DNA from: Curtobacterium sp. VKM Ac-1395
Lineage (GTDB): Bacteria > Actinomycetota > Actinomycetes > Actinomycetales > Microbacteriaceae
Assembly (NCBI RefSeq): GCF_015350975.1
Contig: NZ_JADKRX010000001.1
Span: 762,733 to 826,732 of the forward strand
Direction of reading: 5' to 3'
Length of the DNA stretch: 64,000 nucleotides
Shown here: one piece after another, positions 36,866-44,928 of the stretch
Layout of the letters: the number at the start of each line of letters is the position of its first letter
Numbering within the stretch: position 1 is the stretch's first letter
The notes under the pieces: model-generated
Database searches by the model: none
Seen by the model: only the letters and a program-made list of their open reading frames with translations
What the model was told of the DNA's origin: nothing
Program-made: the position numbers and the translations under genes

Positions 36866-37489
36866 ATGAGCGACCAGCGATGGATCAAGATCTGCGGCTT
36901 GTCGACGCCGGAGACCGTGGACGTCGCCGTCGACGCCGGTGCCGACGCCGTCGGGTTCGTCTTCGCCGCCGGCAGCCCCCGGACCGTCACCGCTGACCGG
37001 GCGAAGGAGCTCGTCGAGCGGGTGCCCGACGGGGTCGACGCCGTCGGGGTGTTCCGTGACCAGGAGATCGACGAGATCGTCGGGATCGCCTCGGCCGTGG
37101 GCCTGACGACACTGCAGCTGCACGGCAAGGAGTCCGCGACGGACTTCGCCCGCGCGCGGGACGCCGGCTTCTTCACGATCCGGGCCGTCGCTGCCGAGGA
37201 CTACCTCGCCGAGACCCCCGAACAGCGTGCCGCGTACGACCACGACCTGCTGCTGCTCGACGCCGCGGTGCCCGGCAGCGGACGGCTCATCGACCCCGCG
37301 ACGCTGGCGGACGGCATCGACGAGGCCTGGATCCTCGCGGGCGGGCTCACCCCCGCCAACGTCGTCGCCGCGGTCGAGAGCCTCGACCCGGACGGCGTCG
37401 ACGTGTCGAGCGGCGTCGAGTCCGAGCGCGGCGTCAAGGACGCCGCCAAGATCCGGGCGTTCGTCGAGGCGGTCCGCAGCCTGCCCTGA
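36866..37489 (+). CDS. trpF: Phosphoribosylanthranilate isomerase
   Basis: 207 aa from ATG at 36866 (GGAGG upstream). The (beta/alpha)8 motifs KICGLSTPE (catalytic Cys), VGFVFAAGSPR, LQLHG, AWILAGGLTP and GVDVSSGVES match TrpF, which converts N-(5-phosphoribosyl)anthranilate in tryptophan synthesis. No other trp genes are nearby, so it is a stand-alone trpF. Confidence 0.9.
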   Translation: MSDQRWIKICGLSTPETVDVAVDAGADAVGFVFAAGSPRTVTADRAKELVERVPDGVDAVGVFRDQEIDEIVGIASAVGLTTLQLHGKESATDFARARDAGFFTIRAVAAEDYLAETPEQRAAYDHDLLLLDAAVPGSGRLIDPATLADGIDEAWILAGGLTPANVVAAVESLDPDGVDVSSGVESERGVKDAAKIRAFVEAVRSLP

Positions 37490-37497
37490 CGGAGCCG

Positions 37498-37514
37498 GGC
37501 CGGGCCTCCCGGCC
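37498..37514. terminator. Short hairpin between convergent genes
   Basis: GGCCGGG-CCT-CCCGGCC, a 7-bp GC stem, 9 bp after the trpF stop and 16 bp before the convergent stop. Confidence 0.5.
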
Positions 37515-37529
37515 GGGTGGACGCGACGG

Positions 37530-38300
37530 TCAGACGGACGCGACCCGGAGCGTCGGGATCAGCTCGGTGAGGAACGCGTCGGTGTCCTCCCAGCCCTCCA
37601 CCGCGTGGCAGGGGACGCCGAGGGCCTTGACGGGGTAGTCGTTGCCCTCGGGGTCGAGCCGGTCGCCGACGAAGAGCATGTCGTCGAGCGCGACGCCGGT
37701 GATCTCGGCGAGGCGCTGCATGCCGTAGGCCTTGTCGATGCCCTTGCGGGTGATGTCGACGCTGGTCGAGCCGCCGGAGCGGACCTCGAGGTCGGGGAGT
37801 TCGGCCTGCACGCGGCGGCGCAGGTCGTCCTTCTTCGCACCGGTCGGGTCCCACTGCTTCTTGACGTCGACCGGGGCGGCCTGGCCGAGCGCCGAGAAGG
37901 TGATCTGGGAGCCGCGGTCCTCGAGGATGTCGCCCCAGGTCTCGGACTCCCAGTAGCCGGCGTCCTTCGCGACGGCCTCGACGGCGGCGAGCGCGCGGGC
38001 CTTCTCGTCGTCGGTGAGGTCCTCGGCGTACTGCAGTGCCCAGTCGTCCCCGGCCCAGCGGTAGTACCGCGTGCCGCAGGTGGGCAGCAGGTGCAGGTCG
38101 TCGAGGGTCAGACCGGCGCGCTGGCTGAGCGGGGTGACCAGCTGCTGCTCGAACTGCTGGAAGTTGCCGCCGGAGATCACGGCGACGGGGACCGTCTCGA
38201 GCAGCGCGGCGAAGGTCTCGAGCATGCGGGGGTCGAGCGAGGACTTCGACGGGGCGAGGGTGTCGTCCAGATCGAAGGCGACGAGGCGTGGTGCGGTCAT
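37530..38300 (-). CDS. HAD-IIB phosphatase
   Basis: 256 aa from ATG at 38300, with CACAAT 7 nt upstream (leaderless signal). HAD motif I FDLDDTLAPS, motif II ISGG, motif III Lys (ITRKGIDKAYG) and motif IV FVGDRLDPEGND are intact; the C2B cap region resembles phosphomannomutase/sucrose-phosphatase-type HADs. It likely dephosphorylates a sugar phosphate. Cytoplasmic. Confidence 0.85.
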   Translation of the reverse strand: MTAPRLVAFDLDDTLAPSKSSLDPRMLETFAALLETVPVAVISGGNFQQFEQQLVTPLSQRAGLTLDDLHLLPTCGTRYYRWAGDDWALQYAEDLTDDEKARALAAVEAVAKDAGYWESETWGDILEDRGSQITFSALGQAAPVDVKKQWDPTGAKKDDLRRRVQAELPDLEVRSGGSTSVDITRKGIDKAYGMQRLAEITGVALDDMLFVGDRLDPEGNDYPVKALGVPCHAVEGWEDTDAFLTELIPTLRVASV

Positions 38301-38403
38301 GGACCCGATTGTGTCATGCGACATGTCCCCGCAGCCGGACGGGTGCGGGGTCACGCCGGTCCTTGCGGGAAGCCGGTCGGCTGGGCCGGGCGCCCCCCGG
38401 TGC

Positions 38404-38997
38404 TCACTCCTTGACGAGGACGACCTCGTCGAGCGGCAGGCGGGTGCGGGGAGCCACCTCACGCGCGGCGGCCTTCTCGTCGAGCTGCGACGGGTGGGCG
38501 ACCGTGCCGATGGCCGTCACCGTGAACGGCTGGAAGCGCTCCGGCAGGTCGAACGCCGCGCGCAGGCCCTGGGCGTCGATGCCGGCCATCTGGTGCACGT
38601 GGAGACCCTCGGCGTGCGCCTGCACCGTGAGGGCGGCGAGCGACTGCCCGAGGTCGTACTGCGCGAACGGGCGGGCGTCGCCGTCCTCTGAGGCCGTCTC
38701 GAGCACGCCGACCACCAGGACGCTCGACCGGTGGGCCCAGGTCTGGTTGAAGCCGAGCAGGTGCTCGTTGATCGTCCGGAACGTCTCGGTGCCGCGGCGG
38801 CCGGCGATGAAGCGGCGGGGCTGCAGGTTCTGCGCGGAGGCGGCCCAGCGCGCGGCCTCGAGGACGGCGTCGAGCTGGTCGTCCGAGATCGTCGCGGTCT
38901 CGTCGTAGGAGCGCGGGCTCCACCGCTCCTCGAGCAGCGGGACGAGGGGCTGGCTCGAATCGGTGGAACGGGAGAGCGTGGTCGCGGCATCGGTCAT
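38404..38997 (-). CDS. Nitroreductase-family FMN oxidoreductase
   Basis: 197 aa from ATG at 38997. ERWSPRSYDE near the N-terminus (FMN phosphate contact Arg-Ser), AARWAASAQNLQPRRFI and DLGQSLAALTVQAHAEGL match the nitroreductase fold. It should be an FMN-dependent NAD(P)H oxidase of nitro or quinone compounds, acting as a dimer; substrate unknown. Confidence 0.85.
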   Translation of the reverse strand: MTDAATTLSRSTDSSQPLVPLLEERWSPRSYDETATISDDQLDAVLEAARWAASAQNLQPRRFIAGRRGTETFRTINEHLLGFNQTWAHRSSVLVVGVLETASEDGDARPFAQYDLGQSLAALTVQAHAEGLHVHQMAGIDAQGLRAAFDLPERFQPFTVTAIGTVAHPSQLDEKAAAREVAPRTRLPLDEVVLVKE

Positions 38998-39121
38998 GCT
39001 CTGCACAACGGCGGTCGATGCGTCCGCATTTCCGACTCGTGACCCGGATCCCGGTGACACCACGGATGACACACGGCGCCAGCGGTGCTGTCGGGCTTCG
39101 ACACCTGCCAGGATGGGGGCG

Positions 39122-40045
39122 ATGGGTGGCGTTCTGATCGGCTTCGCGATCATCGGCGCGATCATCGCGGCCGGGTACGTCGTCGGGCGCGTCGGGTTGC
39201 TCGGACCGCACGCCCAGTTCGTGATGAGCCGACTGGCGTTCTTCGTCCTCATGCCGTGCCTGCTGTTCCACACCATCGCGACCGCGGACATCGCGTCGCT
39301 GGTGTCCCCGATGCTCTGGGTGTCGCTGTTCAGCGCCGTCACCGTCGCCATCGGGGCAGCGCTCGTGTTCGGCCTGGTCCTGCGGCGGTCGCTCACGGTG
39401 ACGACGGTCGGCGCGCTGGCGTCGAGCTACGTCAACGCGAACAACATCGGGCTGCCGGTCGCCGTGTACGTCCTCGGGCAGGCCACCGCCGTCGTGCCCG
39501 TGATCCTGCTGCAGCTGGTCCTGCTCGCCCCGGTCGCGCTGACGATCCTCGACGCGGCGACGGCGTCCGGGGGCGGGTGGCGGCGCCGGCTCCTCGGGCC
39601 CGTCACGAACCCGCTCATCATCGCGTCGCTCCTCGGGCTGCTGTGCTCGGCGCTGCACGTCCGACTGCCCGTCCCGGTGCTCGAGCCCTTCGCGCTCGTC
39701 GGGGCCGCCGCCGTGCCGGTCGTGCTGTTGTCGTTCGGCATGAGCCTGCACGGGTCGGCCCCGCTCCGCGACCCGTCGATCCGGACGGACGTGATCGTGG
39801 CGTCGGCCGTGAAGCTCCTGGTGATGCCCGCCGTGGCCTACGTGTTCGCCCGGTTCGTGTTCGGGCTCGGCGACCAGCAGGTGTTCGTCCTGACGACGCT
39901 CGGGGCGCTGCCCGCGGCGCAGAACGTCTTCAACTACGCGCAGCGCTACGACGCCGCAGTCCCGGTCGCGCGGGACGTCGTGCTCATCTCGACGATCGGC
40001 GCGGTGCCCGTGCTGGTGCTCATCGCCGCGCTGCTGCACCCGTAG
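39122..40045 (+). CDS. AEC-family auxin efflux carrier-like transporter
   Basis: 307 aa. About ten TMs in two inverted halves, each with the characteristic unwound region (ANNIGLPVAVYVLG, and LPAAQNVFNYA in the second half). AEC/BART members are secondary carriers of organic anions such as malate or auxin-like molecules. Start ATG at 39122; one at 39113 adds three residues. Confidence 0.85.
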   Translation: MGGVLIGFAIIGAIIAAGYVVGRVGLLGPHAQFVMSRLAFFVLMPCLLFHTIATADIASLVSPMLWVSLFSAVTVAIGAALVFGLVLRRSLTVTTVGALASSYVNANNIGLPVAVYVLGQATAVVPVILLQLVLLAPVALTILDAATASGGGWRRRLLGPVTNPLIIASLLGLLCSALHVRLPVPVLEPFALVGAAAVPVVLLSFGMSLHGSAPLRDPSIRTDVIVASAVKLLVMPAVAYVFARFVFGLGDQQVFVLTTLGALPAAQNVFNYAQRYDAAVPVARDVVLISTIGAVPVLVLIAALLHP

Positions 40046-40096
40046 GTGGCGCCCGGCGTGGCCGGGGCGCCGGCCCGCGCCGGCCCGCGCTGGCCG

Positions 40097-40701
40097 GTGA
40101 GATCGCAGTTGGTGTCGGGTCCAGGGCCGGGGAGGCGACGCGGAGTGCGATCTCGGCGCGGGCGGGACGCGGGGCGGGGCGGACGGGAGGCTCGGGGCGG
40201 GGCCGGTGGGGGAGCCTCCAGGCCGGTGGGTGTGCGGTGCCGGTGCCGGCGGGTGGCGCGAGTGGTCGGGACACCCCGACGGGGTGGCGGCCAGTGGTCA
40301 CGGAGCGTCGGTGGGACGGCGCGGGAGCGACGGGTGGTGACCGCTCGGCGGAGGTGAGCGGGGTGTCGTGACCGGTGAGAGGCGCTCGGCGTGGCCGGCT
40401 CGCACCGGTCGTGAGATCGCACGTTCTGTCGGGTGCGAGCCCGGGGAGGCGACACGGAGTGCGATCTCGGCGCGGGCGGGACGCGGGGCGGGGCGGACGG
40501 GAGGTTCGGGGCGGGGCCGGTGGGAGCCTCCAGGCCGGTGGGTGGTCCGGTGCCGGTACCGGTGCCGGTGCCGGCGGGTGGTGCGAGTGGTCGGGACATC
40601 CCGACGGGGTGGCGGCCAGTGGTCACGGAGCGTCGGTGGGGCGGCGCGGGAGCGACGGGTGGTGACCGCTCGGCGGAGGTGAGCGGGGTGTCGTGACCGG
40701 T
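40097..40701. repeat. Tandem duplication of a ~280-290-bp non-coding element
   Basis: Copy A 40097-40376, copy B 40411-40701. Long identical tracts include gatctcggcgcgggcggga and ggccagtggtcacggagcgt. Each contains GAGATCGCA, 38 bases, then TGCGATCTC (40099-40107/40146-40154 and 40413-40421/40460-40468), and an internal CGGACGGGAGG(C/T)TC arm with a partner GAGCCTCC or GGAGCCTCC. Differences are small indels and substitutions. There is no plausible protein in a consistent frame. The 780-bp spacer between convergent AEC and xth genes consists mainly of this. Confidence 0.8.
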
Positions 40702-40732
40702 CGGGCGGCGGCGGGAGGGGACGCGGCGGCGC

Positions 40733-40827
40733 GGGACCGGACGGGACCGGACGGGGCGGGACCGGTACGGACCAGACCGGACCGGACCGGGACTGGAGCG
40801 GACCGGACCGGACCGGACCGGACCGGG
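40733..40827. repeat. GGACC pentanucleotide low-complexity tract
   Basis: Degenerate then near-perfect CGGAC repeats (about 40801-40826 is uninterrupted) that run up to the stop codon of the exonuclease gene at 40828. Confidence 0.85.
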
Positions 40828-41664
40828 TCAGAAGATCATCGGGCGGTCGTCGTCGAGGGCGGTGTCGAGGTCGAGGTCCACGACGACGGGGACGTGGTCG
40901 CTCGGGGCGTCGCCCTTGCGCTCGTCGCGGTGGATCGAGGCGCCGGTGACGACGTCGGCGAAGCCCTGGGAGCCCATCACGAAGTCGATGCGCATGCCCT
41001 CGTTGCGGGGGAAGCGCAGCTGCTTGTAGTCCCAGTACGTGTAGCCGTCGGGGACGATCGGGCGGACGACGTCCTGCAGGCCGCGGGCCTCGAACGTGCG
41101 GAAGGCGGTGCGCTCGGGCTCGCTGACGTGGGTCGAGCCCTCGAAGACGCGCATGTCCCAGACGTCCTGGTCGAGCGGCGCGACGTTCCAGTCACCCATC
41201 AGCGCGAGCTTGAGGTCGGGGTCGGCCTGCAACCACTCGGTGGTGCGGTCGGCCAGCTCGGCGAGCCAGTCGAGCTTGTACGTGTAGTGGGGGTCGCCGA
41301 CCTCGCGCCCGTTGGGGACGTAGAGGCTCCACAGGCGGACGTCGTCGACGGTGACGCCGATGGCGCGGGCCTCCACCGGGAGGTCGGGGCCCTCGTGTCC
41401 CTTGAGGAAGCCGGGCTGGCCGGGGAAGTCACGGGTGACGTCGTCCATCGGCAGGCGGCTGGCGAACGCGACGCCGTTCCACTGGTTCAGCCCGTGGGCC
41501 TCGACGTGGTAGCCGGCGGCCTCGAACGCGTCGACCGGGAACTGCTCGGGCTTGCACTTGATCTCCTGCATGCCGAGGACGTCGACGTCCTCTCGCACGA
41601 GCCAGTCGACCACCCGGCCGACTCGGGTGCGGACGGAGTTCACGTTCCAGGTCGCCACGCGCAT
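40828..41664 (-). CDS. xthA: Exodeoxyribonuclease III
   Basis: 278 aa from ATG at 41664; TAAGTT 8 nt upstream suggests leaderless transcription. The endonuclease/exonuclease/phosphatase fold is clear: ATWNVNSVR, GMQEIKCK (metal Glu), LYVPNGREVGD, GDWNVAP, and PSDHVPV (catalytic His). A cytoplasmic AP endonuclease/3'-5' exonuclease in base-excision repair. The stop codon abuts a pentanucleotide repeat. Confidence 0.92.
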   Translation of the reverse strand: MRVATWNVNSVRTRVGRVVDWLVREDVDVLGMQEIKCKPEQFPVDAFEAAGYHVEAHGLNQWNGVAFASRLPMDDVTRDFPGQPGFLKGHEGPDLPVEARAIGVTVDDVRLWSLYVPNGREVGDPHYTYKLDWLAELADRTTEWLQADPDLKLALMGDWNVAPLDQDVWDMRVFEGSTHVSEPERTAFRTFEARGLQDVVRPIVPDGYTYWDYKQLRFPRNEGMRIDFVMGSQGFADVVTGASIHRDERKGDAPSDHVPVVVDLDLDTALDDDRPMIF

Positions 41665-41716
41665 GGAACACGAACTTACCCGTCGCCACCGACCACCGGC
41701 TCCGGGCAGGCCGACG

Positions 41717-41781
41717 CTCCGAGCGGTCAGTGACTCCGAGCGGTCAACGCGGCCATGGTGTTCCCTGGACCGAGAGTCCAG
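41717..41781 (+). promoter_or_regulatory. Direct and inverted repeats upstream of the Asp23 operon
   Basis: CTCCGAGCGGTCA occurs twice (41717-41729 and 41734-41746, period 17) and CTGGAC-CGAGA-GTCCAG (41765-41781) is an inverted repeat 22 bp before the start. Direct repeats at such spacing can be activator sites; nothing specific is recognised. Confidence 0.4.
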
Positions 41782-41802
41782 ACCACCGTGAGGAGCAGCA
41801 CC

Positions 41803-42258
41803 ATGGCAACGACGAGCAACCGCGTGGACGGCACCGCAGCCACCGCGACCAGCGCCACCACGACGACGCAGGTGACCGGCGCCGGCAGGACGATCATCGA
41901 CGACCAGGTCGTCGCGAAGGTCGCCGGGATCGCCGCGCGGGACGTCCCCGGCGTGTACGCGCTCGGTGGGAACGCGGCACGCGCCTTCGGTGCCATCCGC
42001 GACGCCATCGGGTCGACCGCGCTCGGGCAGGGCGTCCGCGTCGAGGTCGGCGAGACCCAGGTCGCCGTCGACCTGACGATCGTCGTGGACTACCCGACGC
42101 CGATGATGGAGGTCGCCTCGGCCGTGCGCACCGCGGTCACGAACGCCGTCACCGAGCTGGTCGGGCTGCAGGTCACCGAGGTGAACATCGCCATCAACGA
42201 CGTCAACATCCCCGCGCTCGACGGCACCCCCGACGACGTCGACGGCCGCCTCCGATGA
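41803..42258 (+). CDS. Asp23/Gls24-family envelope stress protein
   Basis: 151 aa, ATG after GAGGAGC. A Thr/Ala-rich lead precedes the Asp23 domain (IIDDQVVAKVAGIAARDVPGV, then VDLTIVVDYPTPMMEVASAVR, and a C-terminal VTEVNIAINDVNIP). In Staphylococcus, Asp23 coats the membrane via AmaP and is part of the alkaline/envelope stress response. First gene of a five-gene operon with AmaP-like partners. Confidence 0.88.
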   Translation: MATTSNRVDGTAATATSATTTTQVTGAGRTIIDDQVVAKVAGIAARDVPGVYALGGNAARAFGAIRDAIGSTALGQGVRVEVGETQVAVDLTIVVDYPTPMMEVASAVRTAVTNAVTELVGLQVTEVNIAINDVNIPALDGTPDDVDGRLR

Positions 42259-42446
42259 GCGCGACCGTCGTCGGCATGGGTGTCGGCGCCGTGCTCGCGG
42301 TCGTCGCACTGACGCTCGGCTTCTGGGCACTGCTGGTCGTCGCCGTGTGCATGGCGCTCGGGGCCCTCGTCGCCAGGGTCGTCTCCGGGGACGTCGACGT
42401 CCACCGGCTGCTCGACGTGCTGCGCGGGCGCCGGAGCTCGTCGTGA
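42255..42446 (+). CDS. Small membrane protein (DUF2273-like) of the Asp23 operon
   Basis: 63 aa, ATG at 42255 overlapping the Asp23 stop by 4 bp. Two hydrophobic segments ([20 protein letters not shown] and LLVVAVCMALGALVARV) and a short basic tail. The size and position match the DUF2273 small protein found in Asp23/AmaP clusters; sequence similarity alone is too short to be sure. Confidence 0.7.
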   Translation: MSATVVGMGVGAVLAVVALTLGFWALLVVAVCMALGALVARVVSGDVDVHRLLDVLRGRRSSS

Positions 42447-42928
42447 GCGGTGCGGCCCCCGCGACGACCGCGTCTGCCGCTGCCGCTGCCGCTGGCGCTG
42501 GGGTGGCCGCTGCCGCTGGCACCGGCCGCGTGCCCGGGTACGACCGGATCGGCACGGCGGCGCTCGTGCACACCGCCCAGGTGGTGGCGGCCGAGGCTCT
42601 GGGGAGTTCCGTGCGTGACGTCCGGGCGCGCGTCGCCGACGACGGCCGCGGCTCCCTGGCCGTGACCGTCACGGCGCCGCTGGTGATGCCGGTGCTCGGC
42701 GCGCGCTCGACAGCCGGACGGGCTGCGACGGACGCGTCGGACGCGTCGGACGCGTCGGACGCGTCGGACGGCGGCACCACCGCGCCGCCCGAGTCCGTCG
42801 TCGCGCGGACCCACCGAGCCCGGGCCACGGTGGCCGAGCGGATCAGCGCGATCACCGGCCGCCAGGTCCAGCGCGTGGACGTCACGTTCACCTCGTCGGT
42901 CGTCGACACCCCGAGGCGGGTGCGATGA
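42443..42928 (+). CDS. Second Asp23-like protein with a low-complexity insert
   Basis: 161 aa, GTG at 42443 in a 4-bp overlap. Ala-rich N-terminus, then an Asp23-like pattern (IGTAALVHTAQVVAAEALG, SLAVTVTAPL, TVAERISAITGRQVQRVDVTFTS). A (DAS)4 -type run from a 9-bp repeat interrupts it at about residues 97-109. It likely assembles with the first Asp23 protein. Confidence 0.7.
   Translation: MSGAAPATTASAAAAAAGAGVAAAAGTGRVPGYDRIGTAALVHTAQVVAAEALGSSVRDVRARVADDGRGSLAVTVTAPLVMPVLGARSTAGRAATDASDASDASDASDGGTTAPPESVVARTHRARATVAERISAITGRQVQRVDVTFTSSVVDTPRRVR
42731..42766 (+). repeat. Four in-frame 9-bp repeats
   Basis: gacgcgtcg repeated four times exactly (42731-42766), encoding Asp-Ala-Ser units inside the second Asp23-like gene. 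Contains overlapping ACGCGT sites. Confidence 0.9.
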
Positions 42929-43509
42929 CCGAGCACGACGCCTTCGCCCGCCGGGTCCTGCGCCGCGAGACCCACGAGTCCCGGTCCGTGTCGACGGTGG
43001 TCGCGATGCTCCTGCTGCTCGTCGTCGCTGCTGCCGCGGTCGTCGCCGCCGTGCTCGTGTTCCTCGACCAGCGCGTGGTCGGCGTCGATCCGCGGGACGT
43101 CGTCGACGCCGCGGTCGCTGCCCCGCGTGCGCTCGACCCGACCGTCGTGGTCGGTGTCGGCGCGGTCGTCGCGTTCGTCGGCCTCGTCCTCCTGGCGAAG
43201 GGCCTGCTGCCCGGGCGTCGTCCGCGCCACACCATGCCGTCGGACCGCCTCGCCGTCGTGGTCGACGACGAGGTGCTCGCCTCCGCTGCCGCACGAGCCG
43301 CCCGCGGAGCCACGCGACTCGGCCCGGACGCCGTGGTGGGGACCGTGGGGCGGCGGACGGTGGACGTCGTGCTCCGACCCGCCGCCGGGGTCGACGTGCC
43401 AGCGGTCGCCGCGAAGGACGCCGTCGACCGCGAGTTCGATGCCATGGACGTCGTGCCCGCGGTGCATGCGCGCGTGCGGGTCCAGCCGACGGGACGGGTC
43501 GACGGGTGA
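42925..43509 (+). CDS. DUF6286-type membrane protein of the Asp23 operon
   Basis: 194 aa, ATG overlapping by 4 bp. Two TMs (about 25-50 and 70-93) followed by a soluble alpha/beta domain (LAVVVDDEVLASAAARAARGA, VDVVLRP) like those of actinobacterial proteins next to Asp23 genes (DUF6286). Probably a membrane docking partner for the Asp23 coat. Confidence 0.7.
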   Translation: MTEHDAFARRVLRRETHESRSVSTVVAMLLLLVVAAAAVVAAVLVFLDQRVVGVDPRDVVDAAVAAPRALDPTVVVGVGAVVAFVGLVLLAKGLLPGRRPRHTMPSDRLAVVVDDEVLASAAARAARGATRLGPDAVVGTVGRRTVDVVLRPAAGVDVPAVAAKDAVDREFDAMDVVPAVHARVRVQPTGRVDG

Positions 43510-44102
43510 ACGCCACGAACCGCGTGCTCAGCCGCGTCGCACTGGTCGTCACGGGACTGGCACTGCTCGTCCTCGGCGTCGCGACGGTCCTCGTGCAGAC
43601 CGTGCCGTGGGCCGCTGAACGCTGGCACGACGCCGCGCGGGCAGCGCTCGGGGACCTCGGAGCGGATGCGCCCCACGAGGGCGCGATCGCCGCCTGGGCG
43701 TGGGTGCTCGGCGGCGCGGTGCTGGTCGGTGTCCTGGCCCTCGTCGTGCTGAGCGGACTGGGCGGTGGTCGTGCCGGCACCGTGGTCGAGGACGACGGCA
43801 GCGCAGCCGGGCTGCCGGGGGTCGTGCGCATCGACGCCGCCGCCGTGCAGCACGCCCTGTCGTCCGCCGTCGGTGCGATGCCGCAGATCGCGTCCCTCGC
43901 CGTCGACGTGCACCGGGTCCGCGGTCGCCGTGCCCTGCGCATCCGGGTCCGTCCCCGGAAGGGTGCGTCGCCCCGCGAGGTCACGACCCGCGTGGAGGAG
44001 ATCGTCGCCGACCTCGACGCCCTGCTCGGCGGACCGCTGCCCGTGCTGCTCGAGATCGCCCGCGGCGGCGCCGGGTCGTCGCGGCCGGACCGGGTGCGCT
44101 GA
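43506..44102 (+). CDS. amaP: AmaP-like membrane anchor
   Basis: 198 aa, GTG at 43506 in a 4-bp overlap. Two TMs (about 10-31, 63-85) and a C-terminal Asp23-related domain (VVRIDAAAVQHALSSAVGAM, LRIRVRPRKGASPREV). AmaP proteins tether Asp23 to the membrane. By position it is the last structural gene of the operon before the kinase-like gene. Confidence 0.7.
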   Translation: MNATNRVLSRVALVVTGLALLVLGVATVLVQTVPWAAERWHDAARAALGDLGADAPHEGAIAAWAWVLGGAVLVGVLALVVLSGLGGGRAGTVVEDDGSAAGLPGVVRIDAAAVQHALSSAVGAMPQIASLAVDVHRVRGRRALRIRVRPRKGASPREVTTRVEEIVADLDALLGGPLPVLLEIARGGAGSSRPDRVR

Positions 44103-44103
44103 C

Positions 44104-44928
44104 GTGGGTGCACCGCTGTCGCTCGGGGGCCTGCCGCGCGGCGAGGTCACCATGCCCGACGCCGTGGCCTCGGTGGTCGGCGCGCGCCCCGCGGTCCCGG
44201 TGTGGGTGAACGCGATCGGCGGGAAGACCTTCCGACTCGGGGGCACCGACGCCGACAGCGCCGACGAGTACGTGAAGTGGGTGCCGGCGGCCTACACGCC
44301 GTGGATCGACGCCGAGGTCGCGCGGCTCACCTGGGCAGGCCGGTGGCTCCGCGTGCCCGAGGTCGTCGACCACGGCGCCGACGAGCAGGGTGCCTGGCTC
44401 CGCACCCGGGCGGTCCCGGGGTGGAGCGCCGTCGACCCGCGCTGGCGCGACGAGCCCCGGACCGTGGTGATCGCCGTCGGGGAGGGCCTCCGCGCGCTGC
44501 ACGACACGCTCCCCGTGGCCGAGTGCCCCTTCGTCTGGTCGAGCGACGACCGGGCGGAGCGAGGCCGTGCGGCGGGCGCGAACCCGTCCCTGCTCGGCCC
44601 CGAGCCCGAGACGGACCTGCTCGTCGTCTGCCACGGCGACGCGTGCACGCCGAACACGCTCATCGGCGCGGACGGGCGCTGGGCGGGCCACGTCGACCTC
44701 GGCGCGCTCGGTGTCGCCGACCGCTGGGCGGACCTGGCCGTGGCCACGATGGCGCTCGGGTGGAACGTCGGACCCGGGTGGGAGCCGCTGTTCCACGAGG
44801 CCTACGGACTGCCAGCCGACGCGGAACGCACCGCCTGGTACCGCGCACTGTGGAACCTCGACGACGACGGGATCCTCAGCGTCGGCGGCAGCAGCGACCG
44901 CAGCCGCGGCGACGGCGTCTCCGGCTAG
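44104..44928 (+). CDS. Aminoglycoside phosphotransferase-like (APH) kinase
   Basis: 274 aa from GTG at 44104, 1 bp after the AmaP stop; ATG at 44153 is an alternative. The APH/choline-kinase fold is supported by CHGDACTPNTLI (catalytic Asp in HGD-x4-N), VDLGALGVADRWADLAVA (metal-binding Asp), and GLRALHDTL. Similar to APH(3') enzymes, but metabolic small-molecule kinases share these motifs, so resistance is not established. Its last codon shares CTAG with the convergent gene's stop. Confidence 0.8.
   Translation: MGAPLSLGGLPRGEVTMPDAVASVVGARPAVPVWVNAIGGKTFRLGGTDADSADEYVKWVPAAYTPWIDAEVARLTWAGRWLRVPEVVDHGADEQGAWLRTRAVPGWSAVDPRWRDEPRTVVIAVGEGLRALHDTLPVAECPFVWSSDDRAERGRAAGANPSLLGPEPETDLLVVCHGDACTPNTLIGADGRWAGHVDLGALGVADRWADLAVATMALGWNVGPGWEPLFHEAYGLPADAERTAWYRALWNLDDDGILSVGGSSDRSRGDGVSG

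Noticed and set aside
44104-44928. Acquired antibiotic-resistance gene
   Set aside because: The APH fold is shared by metabolic kinases; there are no mobile-element signs and base composition matches neighbours.
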